This document shows, piece after piece, positions 20,648-31,560 of a stretch of 37,500 bases of DNA; within the stretch, counting starts at the first letter, position 1; every line of letters begins with the position of its first letter. The DNA comes from Symsagittifera roscoffensis (lineage: Eukaryota > Xenacoelomorpha > Acoela > Convolutidae). A program made the position numbers and the translations under genes. The notes under the pieces were generated by a model. The model was not told where the DNA came from and made no database searches. It was given only the letters and a program-made list of their open reading frames with translations. Location of the stretch: contig NW_026971688.1 of NCBI RefSeq assembly GCF_963678635.1, positions 1 to 37,500 of the forward strand, read 5' to 3'.

Positions 20648-21080
20648 TGTGGTACCTACAATCACTATGTATACTTGCACAACAAAAAATACGCGTATAC
20701 CGTTGCTGAGCAAATAGTAAATTAAGAACAAATGCATATCATGCAAGTTCGAAGGCAGAAAAGTAGAAACGAAAAGGCCGTGCGAAAATACAAACCGGCC
20801 CTCCGTAACCCGGTTCAAACCCCACACCACCAAAAACCTTTTGTTTATTTCAAAAAAATAAACAAGTTATTTCATAAACGGCCTTCATCGACCTTGATTG
20901 ACTGGTTCGCGTCTGTGAAAAAAGCCGTGTTTTGCCAAAGTGTAAACGCACTCTCACGCTTAAAATCAGTGCTGTATAAAGTCGTCTGATTAACAAAAAA
21001 ATTTGTGTTTTGAGCCGATTAAAGGCCGAAAATTTTTTATACTTGAAATAAAACTTTGGACGACAGCTTTTTATCCAGCA
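20648..21080 (+). repeat. Candidate 5' LTR
   Basis: Begins TGTGGTACC and ends CCAGCA (TG...CA). It contains TATAAA near 20974 and AATAAA near 21046, and lies 5 bp before the primer-binding-like site. No second copy exists in the window to confirm the ends, so the left limit is a guess. Confidence 0.45.
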
Positions 21081-21085
21081 TATTC

Positions 21086-21103
21086 TGGTGCCGCGACCCG
21101 GGA
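21086..21103 (+). promoter_or_regulatory. Primer-binding-like site (tRNA-Phe type)
   Basis: TGGTGCCGCGACCCGGGA matches the complement of a typical animal tRNA-Phe 3' end at about 16 of 18 bases. Such a site directly after an LTR primes minus-strand cDNA synthesis. Confidence 0.6.
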
Positions 21104-22403
21104 ATGCGCCGCCGTGTGGATCAAAGGCTTTTTCGTGTATTATCTCGGCAGTCACAAGTGGGCAGTCACAAGTCGGCAGTTGTCGGTTGTTTCTTCGCCA
21201 ACTTGAAATCTCCCGACTGTTATACGCTATGCAGAGGTAGTGCCGTCCACTTTTGGACCTGTTCCAAAAATCTAAATGAGATCGCATTTTACGAGCGAGT
21301 AGCTCAATATTACACGCAACTGATGATTTAGAAATCGAGCGAGATGCAAAAACTGAAAACAAAAATAACTAAGTTGAAATTATGTATCCTAACTTAGACG
21401 CCAAATATACGCGAGCGACCAGCGACCAAAGCATCGATGTTGTTTGTTGAGATTACCATTGCGAGACAAAAGGATTGTTTTCGGTCTGTCCGATGGCGGG
21501 TTGCCATATTTCATCCAATTTCAATCTTTGAGTATCGAACCAGGTCATCCAATCACGTCGACATGGTTCAACAAAACGGGTGATTGGATTGGAATAGCAA
21601 GCGAAGTGCTGGGACAGTTGTTGAATTGGAAATTGGTAAAGTGATTCGTATATCTTGAAGCAACAGAGCCACACCAAAAGGCAACTGTGTGGATGACAGA
21701 TGGTGTTGTCTGACAGACTCCTGACGAAGTGGACATCTACGGTCGATAGAATAAAAACAACAGAAAGCTGTAACACAAACCAAGCCCCCCCCCCGTTTTT
21801 GATAATTGATTATCGTGATTCGGCACGAAGTCATAAATAACTCAATTTTTAGGCATCACAGCAATAACTTCAACTCTTTGTCCGAAGATAAACCTGTAGC
21901 CATCCCAAAACGCCATCGTTCTATAATTGGTGCCATCGTGTATTGTCTACGAACCGGAACTGAGGATATTTTTGCCAAATTAAATAGTTCAGGTATTACA
22001 ACGCTTACTATCGTCGAGCTATTGATATCGAAACGTGAAGCTAAGGATAAGCGTTTGCCCAAACACATCATGGCAGTTCACTAGCCCGATAAATCAGAAA
22101 ACTAAACTTTCGCAGATACGGAAAAACCTCAAAATATTTGTTGCTGAGACTGAGACGAAAACTAGACTGAACGAGAAGCAACGGTGCTTTTTTAGTAAAC
22201 CCACTCTCTTGTTCTTAGTAACAAAACAGGAGCACCTAGCAGAGGTATAAAAGTCTGTAGCTCAGAAGCTTGGTTTTGTAGCGGTTGTATAACTTGTGTA
22301 AATTATATTAGTGATTTATGTCGTTTCGTTTGTTTTGCATTGAATTAAGGTTTGAAACGTCCCTAACTCTAAATGTAAAATCACATCGTAACAGTTTGTC
22401 ACA
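21104..22403 (+). other. Long leader of the BEL element, no clear gene
   Basis: 1.3 kb between the primer-like site and the gag ATG, longer than usual for BEL. Several frames of 60-110 codons overlap on both strands without a domain. It includes a C-homopolymer (21785-21794). It may contain a nested insertion or a second, older LTR. Confidence 0.35.
22246..22253 (+). promoter_or_regulatory. TATA-box-like sequence upstream of gag
   Basis: TATAAAAG about 150 bp before the gag ATG at 22404. Its placement would fit an LTR promoter, but no LTR end or primer site was found right after it. Confidence 0.35.
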
Positions 22404-24900
22404 ATGAATCAGGAATCAGGCCGGAAGTTTCAAAAGCTTGGTTCTCGGCGTAATTTGGAAATTGAGAACCTAATGGATCATTAAAACATTCAAGAAACCA
22501 TAGAGAACTAAGAAGGAAGGGTAATTGTTGAGAATTACGTCAAAATTTTAATTGTTTTTCTGGAGAAGACGTTTTTCAAAAATAATGAGATAAGTCAAAA
22601 GGCGGACAAGGCTACTAATAGAGACAAGAACTGCAAGGATTTGGAACAGTGGCTTGACCTGGTGACAAGAAGACATGATGAGGTAATTAAGAAAGCTAGA
22701 AACTATGTAGGATCTGAAGAACAAGTAAGGTCCGTATCATCGCGTTCGGTGGAAGTGGCTTTGTGCAACGGTTCCAAAAAATCTTTAAATTCACATAGGT
22801 CTAGGGTCTCAGATCGGAGTAAAACAGTCCCACTTACTTCCAGTCCACGGAAAAAAGGAGTTGTTCTTGGCTAAACTAATAACTAAGAACAGTAGAGATC
22901 GAGAGACAAAACGAAGCATTATTGCGCTCACTAGAAATCAATCAAAGGTTGGAAGAAGTACACATCCGCGTGAAGCATAGAAAAAAACTTGTTGAATCAA
23001 AACAGCTGAGGCTGAGTTTAAGAAGACTCCGTCTATGTTGACCTGTTTGCTAGCTTGGTAAGCTCTCAGTGGGAAACATCAGATAAACGCAGAGACAATT
23101 GGGTGGATAATGTGCCGAACTTGAGTCCAGTAGTGACCGTAACCGACCTGACCACATACACTTCTGGATTGAATACGGTTTCACTATAACACACCGATGG
23201 ATGTCGCTTCTGTGTGTAATGTCCAGTTAGGTGGCTTGTCTTCGTCGATGACGCATGGGGCTGGTGTACCTCACATGATTCCTAAATCTATCAAGCCGAT
23301 TGCTGCCGGCTTTAATACTCAGCAAATTATTGGCGATTATGGGTTGAACTTAATCCAAGATGTAACACAACCACATTGATTTTCAGATGAAAATCAATGA
23401 GTTAATGCTGAGCGTGCCACTTCTGCTAATTTTGAAAATGTTTCACCACCTTCGTATATTAATTTACCTCCTCATACGGCAGTTGTTTCTGCAGTACCCC
23501 CTTTAGGTCAACCCAACTACTTCAATCAGTTTTATAAACCAAACCTTGCATCGTGGTTCCCTGTAACTGCAACACCGACCCCCGCAGATTGCAACACCAT
23601 TTGCTATGAACAATTCATCGCACCTATTTGAACCAGTAATAGCTGTTGCCCCTCCAAAATCCGTAACCTTTCCCTACCATAGCGGTGGGGCGTAATATTA
23701 CTTCACCACGCCACCCGAGCAACTACGCTTGCAATCACCGATTGCGTCGGATATTCCTTGCTCTTCCGCTCATCAACCGTATTTTTCGAATCCAGCCGTA
23801 GCGTACGGTCACCAACATGTCCCGAACTATGTCAAACCGCCGTCGCAATCGATAACCGTTCGAGAATTAGCCGAAGTCTTGGCATCGAACAGGAAGGATC
23901 CATTACCCGAATGAAAATTTTCCGCTTATGATAGTAATCCTTAGGAATGATATTGATGATTAGGCCAGTTTCGGATTGTGGTTCTTTTTTGGATGACGTC
24001 AAGCTTAGTGTGAACTGGGAAAACTAAGTTGGCAATGGCGGACTTCGCGTATTCAGGTCGAATGTACAGGGATGCACTAAGGGTCCTTGAACGAGAACTT
24101 GGGCAACCTCAAACAGCCCTGAGATCCCTCAAAAAACTCAACTGCGTTCCTCCAGTAAACCTGCACAAAAAGGAAAGCATTATTAATTTTGCTTGTGTTA
24201 TATCAAGTTGTTTTGTTTGGATCGTTGTCATATTAGGACAATCTGAAAGAAACCGCCACCTCAAATCAAGCTTATGTAGATTGCCTCCAAATATGAAGAA
24301 ATTTTGATCATCCTACATGATCAACCATTATTGGTATTGCCCTAATCTCATTGATTTCAACGTATGGTTGAAAGTACAGGCCGAAACGCATGAGCGTATG
24401 ACAACTTTTCATGGTAAATCAAAAACCGAGGAATCAATCAAGACAAAAACGACCATTTGTTTTTTTGCTCCCAATTCTAAGCCAAACTAGTTTGCATATC
24501 CTCCCTGCCCGGATTGCGCTGGTAAACATCCTTTATAGGGTTGGCAAGATGTTCGAGGAAAAGAATTCTACTTAACGGCAAAGTTTTCCGTGGAGAAAAA
24601 TTTCTTTCTCCTGTATCGAAGCGGACCACATGTTCCGTAATATCCCGAAGGCTAGAAAGTGCATAAACGTGAGTGCGAAAGCACGCAGAATGTTCTCTTG
24701 GATCATGCACACAGCATTTTGCCTCCTCGAAAGGAAGATTATAAGTTTTGTACCGGAAAACCTCCGGCAGTTAAATCAACGTCGTCTTGTTTCGCATCAG
24801 TGCAGTACATTAAGAGTCCCCTAGAGACACTAAAGCTCTCGTTCTGTGTTATTCGACGACCAATGACTCCTGACTTTTCGCAGGCTTGGCCCGCCATCTG
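22404..24900 (+). pseudogene. BEL/Pao gag (DUF1759-type) with zinc knuckle, broken
   Basis: ATG at 22404 opens MNQESGRKFQKLGSRRNLEI. Landmarks: a charged helical segment (EEVHIRVKHRKKLVESKQ, about 22950-23000); a Pro/Ser-rich middle with TVRELAEVLASNRKDPLPE (about 23855-23912), the usual lead-in to the conserved gag core; DFAYSGRMYRDALRVLERE and LGQPQTALRSLKKLN (24041-24143); FNVWLKVQAETHERMTTFHG (about 24356-24415); and a zinc knuckle CPDCAGKHPL at 24506-24535, whose last Cys position is Trp. Many stops and frameshifts. Gag packages the RNA and forms the particle core. Confidence 0.8.
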
Positions 24901-25375
24901 AACTTTTCAGGGAAAAAGTTGACTTGACCCTAAATCATTTTAATTCAACCGATATCATTTCGACTGAGTTTGTCGAGGTCACACTATCCGCTGTTATAAT
25001 TAACCCCGATTAGCCACCTTCAGTGTAACCGCTTATGTAGAGGACCAAAGTAAAATTGGGTCTCAAAAGTTTGATGTTCCGACCCATCAAGAAAATAATC
25101 CACATATGAAACCAATAAAGCCAGCTCGGTATAATTATTCGGACATCGAAATGGTTTTTGGTCAGGACTTTTTTCATCACATAGGCCCGCTCGACTTTTT
25201 TCATGATGCAGATAGAAAAAATCCAATGGCTTTTCGTCTGCCGTTAGGGCTGTTGTCGTCTGGGTTGTTGTCCATATGTTTCAAGTGCAATGCTGAAGAT
25301 GTGGAACTTGTTAGCCAAGTTAAAGCGTGGTATGAGTTACAAAGCCATTTTCAAATAGTTACAATTGATCTTTAA
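24901..25375 (+). pseudogene. BEL/Pao protease region (A17/DUF1758-type), broken
   Basis: After a poorly preserved start, the frame from 25106 reads YNYSDIEMVFGQDFFHHIGP, then RLPLGLLSSG and CFKCNAEDVELVSQVKAWYE. These are the conserved end of the Pao protease region and the linker to the reverse transcriptase. The catalytic Asp motif itself was not found. The frame closes at 25373-25375, and the expected N-terminal part of the RT is missing right after it. Confidence 0.7.
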
Positions 25376-25903
25376 ACAAATCTTTGCTGGTTGGGCCTAA
25401 TTTATTGCAAAATGTGCTACACGGGATAATGCGCTTCCGCCAATATCAATATGCTTTCTCCGCATACATCAAGGGTATGTTCCTCCAGGATTGGGTACCT
25501 CCTAGTGATCAAATTCCTTGCATTTTTGTGGCGCAAGAATACCCGGCAGATTTTTGGTGCTTTGGACTCCCGGACGTGCGCGAATTTTGCACTTCAGCAA
25601 ACCGCCAGGGGTAACACATAAATTTTTCCTGAAGCACTTACTAGAGCAGCACTTACTAGCTTCTACATAGATGATTATTTGGATTCTTTCGAAATTCGCA
25701 ATAACTCAACGAGAGGAAGGAAGGATCTGGCGAACCTTCTTAAAATGGGAGCATTTCGTATCACCAAAGTTGTTAGTAATGTTTCTGCAATTGGAGAAAA
25801 GTTAAAGCCTTCAATTGATGTAACAGCAAAAATAAAGGACATTGCTTGTGGTAATGACCTTTTGAATTCTCATGTAGGAGGTTTTTTCGACAAAATAAGA
25901 TAA
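25376..25903 (+). pseudogene. BEL/Pao reverse transcriptase, partial and inactive
   Basis: The frame from 25384 reads LVGPNLLQNVLHGIMRFRQY and then FSAYIKGMFLQ. In BEL/Pao enzymes the Tyr position (25465-25467) is the first catalytic Asp. After a frameshift the YIDD box is intact (25664-25675) in FYIDDYLDSFE, followed by DLANLLKMGAFRITKVVSN. Roughly 100 residues of the fingers domain are absent before it, and RNase H was not recognised after it. The lost Asp alone would abolish polymerisation. Confidence 0.85.
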
Positions 25904-26510
25904 ATTGTTACTTTTGGCTCAATCCGAAATGTTCCCAGTTGACCTCAAACGACTTCAGTACAAAGGCATACCAGTAAAAAGGTATTATCGCTTTGCTGGT
26001 TACTCACCTTTTATTGGCCACAGTGACATCTCTCCACGAGACGGATTCGACGCTTAGCCGAGATCAGTGGTGAAACTGAGCATCCGATCATCTTAGATTC
26101 TTGTCACTTTTTGGTAAAATTGCTTCTGAGACATCTGCACGTTGCTCATAACCATCAACACTTGGATTATTTGCGGTTCATTCGACATATGGGGTTTGTG
26201 GTGATGGGTCTGCGAGCTGCCCTCCGTGCCATTGAAAGATGTTGTGCTGTTTGCAGAAAACGCAAGGCAAGCAAGTTACATCTTATGATGTCAGAACTCC
26301 CTCTCGAACGGCTTGGTTACCGCTATCTTCTTAGTAACTATTCGCCGGCACAGTAGTGAGAAAAGATGGGCTTTTCTGTTCACCTGCATGACTAACCGTG
26401 CCGTGCGCGTCAAAACTCTTCCATCTATGGACACCGGCTCTTGCGTCATGGGTATTGGAAGATTTTTTGACCGCTGTAGTACGCCGTAGTACTATTTTGA
26501 AATCACTATC
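25904..26510 (+). pseudogene. BEL/Pao integrase, 3'-truncated
   Basis: An N-terminal stretch reading RIRRLAEISGETEHPIILDS (about 26040-26100) leads to the zinc-binding domain: HLHVAHNHQHLDYLR with its His residues, then RCCAVCRKRKASKL (Cys pair near 26245) and MMSELPLERLGYR. One frameshift later the start of the catalytic core is seen as FLFTCMTNRAVRVK (about 26370-26412) and SMDTGSCVMGIGRFFDR. The sequence ends near 26510, before the second catalytic Asp is reached, so the enzyme lacks most of its core. Confidence 0.85.
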
Positions 26511-26617
26511 TGTGCTGAAACAAAACGTAAAAAAAAGTCTTGAAAAATTTTCAACCACTTCGAAATTACTATCTATGCGTAAAACAGATAATTAATTTTA
26601 TCTAAAGTAAATTGTAG

Positions 26618-27380
26618 ATTTTCGCTATCACTGATTCAAACAAAAAAATAACTGATTCTCAAATTTTCTAGTATTTGCATCAGCAAGCTTCAGCAATATC
26701 TCAACCTGAAGGCTAAACTATAAACAGATAAATAAAAATATAATCAAATTTTAACAATAAACTGTTACCAGTTTCAAACAAATTTCCTTAAAAAAAGAGT
26801 GATTTTTTAAAAGATTGTCTTCAAAATTATCAAAACAAAATCTTAAAACTCGTTCTGTTTTAAAAAAAGGATAATAATTCTGATCTAAAAAAGCTTGTTT
26901 ATTTTCATCCTTTTTCATTTTAGTTCAGGACGATAGTTGAGTGAGTTCATTTCAATTTAGCAAATGCCTTGAAAACTCTCAGTAACTTTATTTAATTTTT
27001 TTAAAACAATTACTGGACTCTAGTTTTGACTTTTGACTTTTGAGACAAACAAGGAGAAACAGAGAATGATTTCAGACTGCTTAAACTTACAAGCCTAACT
27101 CTGCCTTTTTGATTATCTAATATTACAACTCAAGAGGAAAAAAAAAGTTAGACCATGAGCAAGTTCGAAAGAGAGACAGAAATTAAGGAGTGCAATACTT
27201 GCCAGGTTAAAAATCTGGGTTTTGTTACCTTAGACTAAGATACAGTTTGCGAAATATTTTCAACAGGGTTGGAAGCTTTTTTAGGGGAACAAACAACAAG
27301 AAGAAATAACAATGGGAGCATATCCATTTACCATAATAATGGACATCTGACAAACTCAAAGAATTCGGCCGAAATTATAA
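26618..27380 (+). repeat. Mosaic repeat R, copy 3
   Basis: Matches 16021-16770 from ATTTTCGCTATCACTGAT on. Diverges at GGCCGAAATTATAAGTGGC. Its second half belongs to the tandem unit below. Confidence 0.85.
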
Positions 27381-28112
27381 GTGGCAAGTTTTCTCGTGAA
27401 AATAGAACTTTTTAAAGTAATCTCACATAGTCGTTGTAACCCACAAACCACATAGAAAAAAATGTTTAGATTTTTCCAATCATTTTTTTGTTTTTGTGTG
27501 TTTAAAGTTGTTCAAACGAATTTTCGGACTGTCTTCTATTACATTTCCAAGTTGTCTTCTATTTTAGATTTACAAATTGTTTTTTTTTGGCGTGCACAAG
27601 GGGGAACTCAGTTTTTTTGAGCCAGAAGAATGATTTGACAAATTTGATCAGAAGCCACATGTTTTGCAAGCAGGTGCAGATCAGGTTAGCCCCGTAAGTT
27701 TCTGAGAGAGAAGTTTCATTCCAGTTCAAAAGTCTTTACAACAGTTTGGTTTTAGAGGTTATGTCTCAGTTGTTGAATCAAATTGAAGAGTATGGGAAAG
27801 GTGACAGAAGAAAATTGCATCAGCGAAGGACTTAACAGACACTTCTGTTTTTATAAAATATTACGAGGCCAAACTGTGCGTTTTGTGCATTGTAAGCGGA
27901 TTCCGCAACAAGGACGCTCCCTTTGTTCTTCTTTTGTTCTTTACTTTCCTTTGATCGTTCCGACAAAAATTCCACATGTTTAAAGACTTGTCTCTGAAAT
28001 CCAGGAACATACAGACGCAAAATTGTGCTCTTATCAAGTGCCCTGTTTGGCCTCGTGATGAATGGAAAGAAGCTTAGACTAGTTTGAAAACAGTTTAAAC
28101 GAAAAGATTCTA
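26848..28112 (+). repeat. Tandem duplication, unit 1
   Basis: About 1264 bp, starting at CTCGTTCTG and ending at GAAAAGATTCTA. Nearly identical to unit 2, differing by isolated substitutions and small indels. Holds part of repeat R, then unrelated AT-rich DNA, then the GAGGCC-type MITE. Confidence 0.95.
27861..28058 (+). mobile_element. GAGGCC-type MITE, copy 2
   Basis: Ends ATTACGAGGCCAAACTGTGC and, inverted, CATCACGAGGCCAAACAGGG. No frame. Confidence 0.7.
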
Positions 28113-29376
28113 ACTCGTTCTGTTTTAAAAAAAGGATAATAATTCTGATCTAAAAAAGCTTGTTTATTTTCATCCTTTTTCATTTTAGTTCAGGACGATA
28201 GTTGAGTGACTTCATTTCAATTTAGCAAATGCCTTGAAAACTCTCAGTAACTTTATTTAATTTTTTTAAAACAATTACTGGACTCTAGTTTTGACTTTTG
28301 ACTTTTGAGACAAACAAGGAGAAACAGAGAATGATTTCAGACTGCTTAAACTTACAAGCCTAACTCTGCCTTTTTGATTATCTAATATTACAACTCAAGA
28401 GGAAAAAAAGTTAGACCATGAGCAAGTTCGAAAGAGAGACAGAAATTAAGGAGTGCAATACTTGCCAGGTTAAAAATCTGGGTTTTGTTACCTTAGACTA
28501 AGATACAGTTTGCGAAATATTTTCAACAGGGTTGGAAGCTTTTTTAGGGGAACAAACAACAAAAAGAAATAACAATGGGAGCATATCCATTTACCATAAT
28601 AATGGACATCTGACAAACTCAAAGAATTCGGCCGAAATTATAAGTGGCAAGTTTTCTCGTGAAAATAGAACTTTTTAAAGTAATCTCACATAGTCGTTGT
28701 AACCCACAAACCACATAGAAAAAAATGTTTAGATTTTTCCAATCATTTTTTTGTTTTTGTGTGTTTAAAGTTGTTCAAACGAATTTTCGGACTGTCTTCT
28801 ATTACATTTCCAAGTTGTCTTCTATTTTAGATTTACAAATTGTTTTTTTTTGGCGTGCACAAGGGGAAACTCAGTTTTTTTGAGCCAGAAGAATGATTTG
28901 ACAAATTTGATCAGAAGCCACATGTTTTGCAAGCAGGTTCAGATCAGGTTAGCCCCGTAAGTTTCTGAGAGAGAAGTTTCATTCCAGTTCAAAAGTCTTT
29001 ACAACAGTTTGGTTTTAGAGGTTATGTCTCAGTTGCTGAATCAAATTGAAGAGTATGGGAAAGGTGACAGAAGAAAATTGCATCAGCGAAGGACTTAACA
29101 GACACTTCTGTTTTTATAAAAATAATACGAGGCCAAACTGTGCGTTTTGTGCATTGTAAGCGGATTCCGCAACAAGGACGCTCCCTTTGTTCATCTTTTG
29201 TTCTTTACTTTCCTTTGATCGTTCGGACAAAATTTCCACATGTTTAAAGACTTGTCTCTGAAATCCAGGAACATACAGACGCAAAATTGTGCTCTTATCA
29301 AGTGCACTGTTTGGCCTCGTGATGAATGGAAAGAAGCTAAGACTAGTTTGAAAACAGTTTAAACGAAAAGATTCTA
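28113..29376 (+). repeat. Tandem duplication, unit 2
   Basis: Second copy of the 1264-bp unit. Similarity stops at GAAAAGATTCTA, after which unrelated sequence starts. The junction between units shares only a few bases (AACTCGTTC), suggesting microhomology-mediated or replication-slip duplication. Confidence 0.95.
29125..29322 (+). mobile_element. GAGGCC-type MITE, copy 3
   Basis: The copy carried inside tandem unit 2; nearly identical to 27861-28058. Confidence 0.7.
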
Positions 29377-31560
29377 GGAAAAACGAACATTTGACTGAAC
29401 TGGGCTATTTAATTGGCACTCGGCTAATGCAATGGGCATTCGGCAATTCTTGAGACGATCGCGATCGGGCTTGCTGTTCAAACGAGAAACGAAATGCTTG
29501 ACACTGATGCTGGTTGCGCTGGCTTTGAGAATAACTGGATTTTAAGAGTGCCGAATATCGCTCTTCACAATTGAGACATCTGATGATCGCAAACATATTC
29601 TGACTCGAGATTTACCGACCAGGTTTGCGATTGCTGATGACGGTATCGATTTCCCTAAATGAGAATCGCTGAGGCTGAAGAATGGTGACAGTATTACCTT
29701 TTTTAATTAGTTAATAATTAGGCTTGTTGTCTGCATTTGAGAATGTATGGTGCTTGATAGTGAATGATACTGGCGATATTTTTGAGTACTGGCGATCGGA
29801 CTTGCTCTCTGCATATGGATTGTAACTGCAGTTGTGTGAGCTCACTCTCTGTGTAAAAGAGTGTTACGATTTTTGTTGCTGATCGTTGCCTTCGTTTTAG
29901 AGTCCAAGACAACTGATGATCGAGCACACCACTTTTCGCTTTTTAAGCTTTGCTGTGGATTACTGTTTAGCTCAGGACTGTTCATGATTGGAATTTCGAA
30001 CCTCTTCTGATATTAGATGGTGGAGTTTGGGAATGACGAGACTCGTATTCTCATTCAACGTTTGAAAAAGGCTCTTCAGGACTGCCGTCGATTAGTTTTG
30101 ATGTTCCCTTTCTATTTTAGATTTGGTTTGGGTTTGGTTATTGGGAATGCTGGATGTTACATGGTCATTTTGAAACCGCTGATGACGGCATTTAAAAAAT
30201 TGGGGTTTGAGCTGGCTAATGATCGGGCTTCCCGAAAACAAAAGGATACGAATTGAGAATGCTGTTTGTTGCTGTCATACACTGACAATTTGAGAATGTG
30301 GATGATTGGTTTTGCTCTCCGCATTTGAGAATAGATGGGTTTTGAGAGCTAGGCGTTAAGACAATCAGTCACCTCCAAGGTGATTAGGTCACAAGTACGT
30401 CACATTCCCAAAAAAGGTTTTTGTTGTGCGGCAAACGACAGTTGCAACGCTGTCCACTTGCTTGAAGACGTGAGTCGATCCTAAATGTCTGATACTTATG
30501 AAGCCAGGTGGTTGTTCAACATTCTCGCATTGCACAACAAATTCTTCTTGGTCATTGCTCTAATCACTGGCAGGTTTCTCGTAGATTGTTGATACCTAGC
30601 ACGGCTTTGTGTTTGCCGGAGATCTATGTTTTACATAGTCTTGAGAAAAACCTTATGTTTTTGAGTAAAAGAGGATAATGTTATTAGCGGTAGCTATGTT
30701 ACATAGCTACAAAACGATTGTTGAAGGAACCTTTAGGGGGCTGGAACTCTTTGTGCTGTCAGTTAGTGCATGAAAGAAGACCAGCACTACTAGATTCCTG
30801 GGTCTCTAGGGAGCTGGTTACTATGGACCCGACAGTTGGCTCGTGAGGTTGTCAGTTAGTAGGGGGAAAACCTGCTCTATGAGATTCCTTCCAAAGTGGT
30901 ACAAGCGCTATGCTCGATGGCATATTAGAGACCACATTTTAAAGCTATCCTTGCGGATTGTTTATGATGATAAGAACTTTTGACGATTGGGATCAAATGG
31001 GAATGGTGCCACTACACGGTCACGTGAGGTGGGATGTCGTTTGCATTACTTTGAGCGTCCAGGAAGCAAGAGTAACCTGCTCATTCTCGGTATGGCTATG
31101 AGTGCGTTGGGGTCTACTGAAATATACTGCCTGATTCTTGCGTTTTGAGACTGTGGAACATCGGGTTAGCGTTCCGCATTTGATTTGTAATTTTTTTTTT
31201 CGAAAAAAAAACTTCAATTGATTGAAATTGTTGTCCGGATTCGAGAACAGTTCAGATGTGTGAGGGCTGTTGATCGCTTTTTGGTTTTGAGAAAACTTTA
31301 ATGCGGAGCATAGAATCCAGTGTACGAATTTGAGAATATGTAAAGGGTTGAGACTGCTTGTTTTTGCTCTCCAGATTTAAAGGCTCGAGATAGCTGATGA
31401 TCAGACTCGTTCTAATTTTTAGGACTGGATGTAAGTTGTCAATTGAAATGATTGGTTTTGCTATCTGCATAAGCGAAACATGTTTGGACTGAGCTTTAGG
31501 ATAGTGATTATGTCTACGATGCATTGAAATAGTCAATAGCAGAATCTTTGGATGCATTAG
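29377..31560. repeat. Region of loose recurring motif, no gene
   Basis: Less AT-rich than its surroundings. A motif of the form TGATGATCGGNTTTGCTCTC followed by YGCATTTGAGAAT recurs in whole or in part near 29458, 29578, 29723, 29790, 29910, 30200, 30302, 31160, 31355 and 31450, at irregular spacing. ORFs here (for example 30017-30256 plus, 31557-31252 minus) show no domain. Likely an old diverged minisatellite or relic of a repetitive element. Confidence 0.5.
30690..30710. repeat. Perfect 10-bp inverted repeat
   Basis: GTAGCTATGT, one T, then ACATAGCTAC. A short hairpin with no known role. Confidence 0.6.

Larger units (their letters stand above)
20648..26510 (+). mobile_element. BEL/Pao LTR retrotransposon, broken and 3'-truncated
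   Basis: An LTR-like 5' end and primer-binding-like site, then gag, protease, reverse transcriptase and integrase remnants in the BEL/Pao order on the plus strand. Many stops and frameshifts. Internal deletions are evident between the protease and RT and between the RT and integrase. The integrase stops inside its catalytic core, and no 3' LTR follows; the sequence passes into repeat R copy 3 at 26618. Base composition is visibly less AT-rich than its neighbours. Confidence 0.85.

Noticed and set aside
20812-20835. GGTTCAAACCCC, like a tRNA B box, inside the LTR-like region
   Set aside because: No matching A box, no foldable cloverleaf and no acceptor stem could be found around it.
20850-21362. 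170-codon minus-strand ORF across the LTR and primer site
   Set aside because: It runs antisense through the LTR-like sequence and leader without any domain.
30017-30256. 79-codon plus-strand ORF
   Set aside because: Lies in the recurring-motif region; no recognisable family and no conserved copy.
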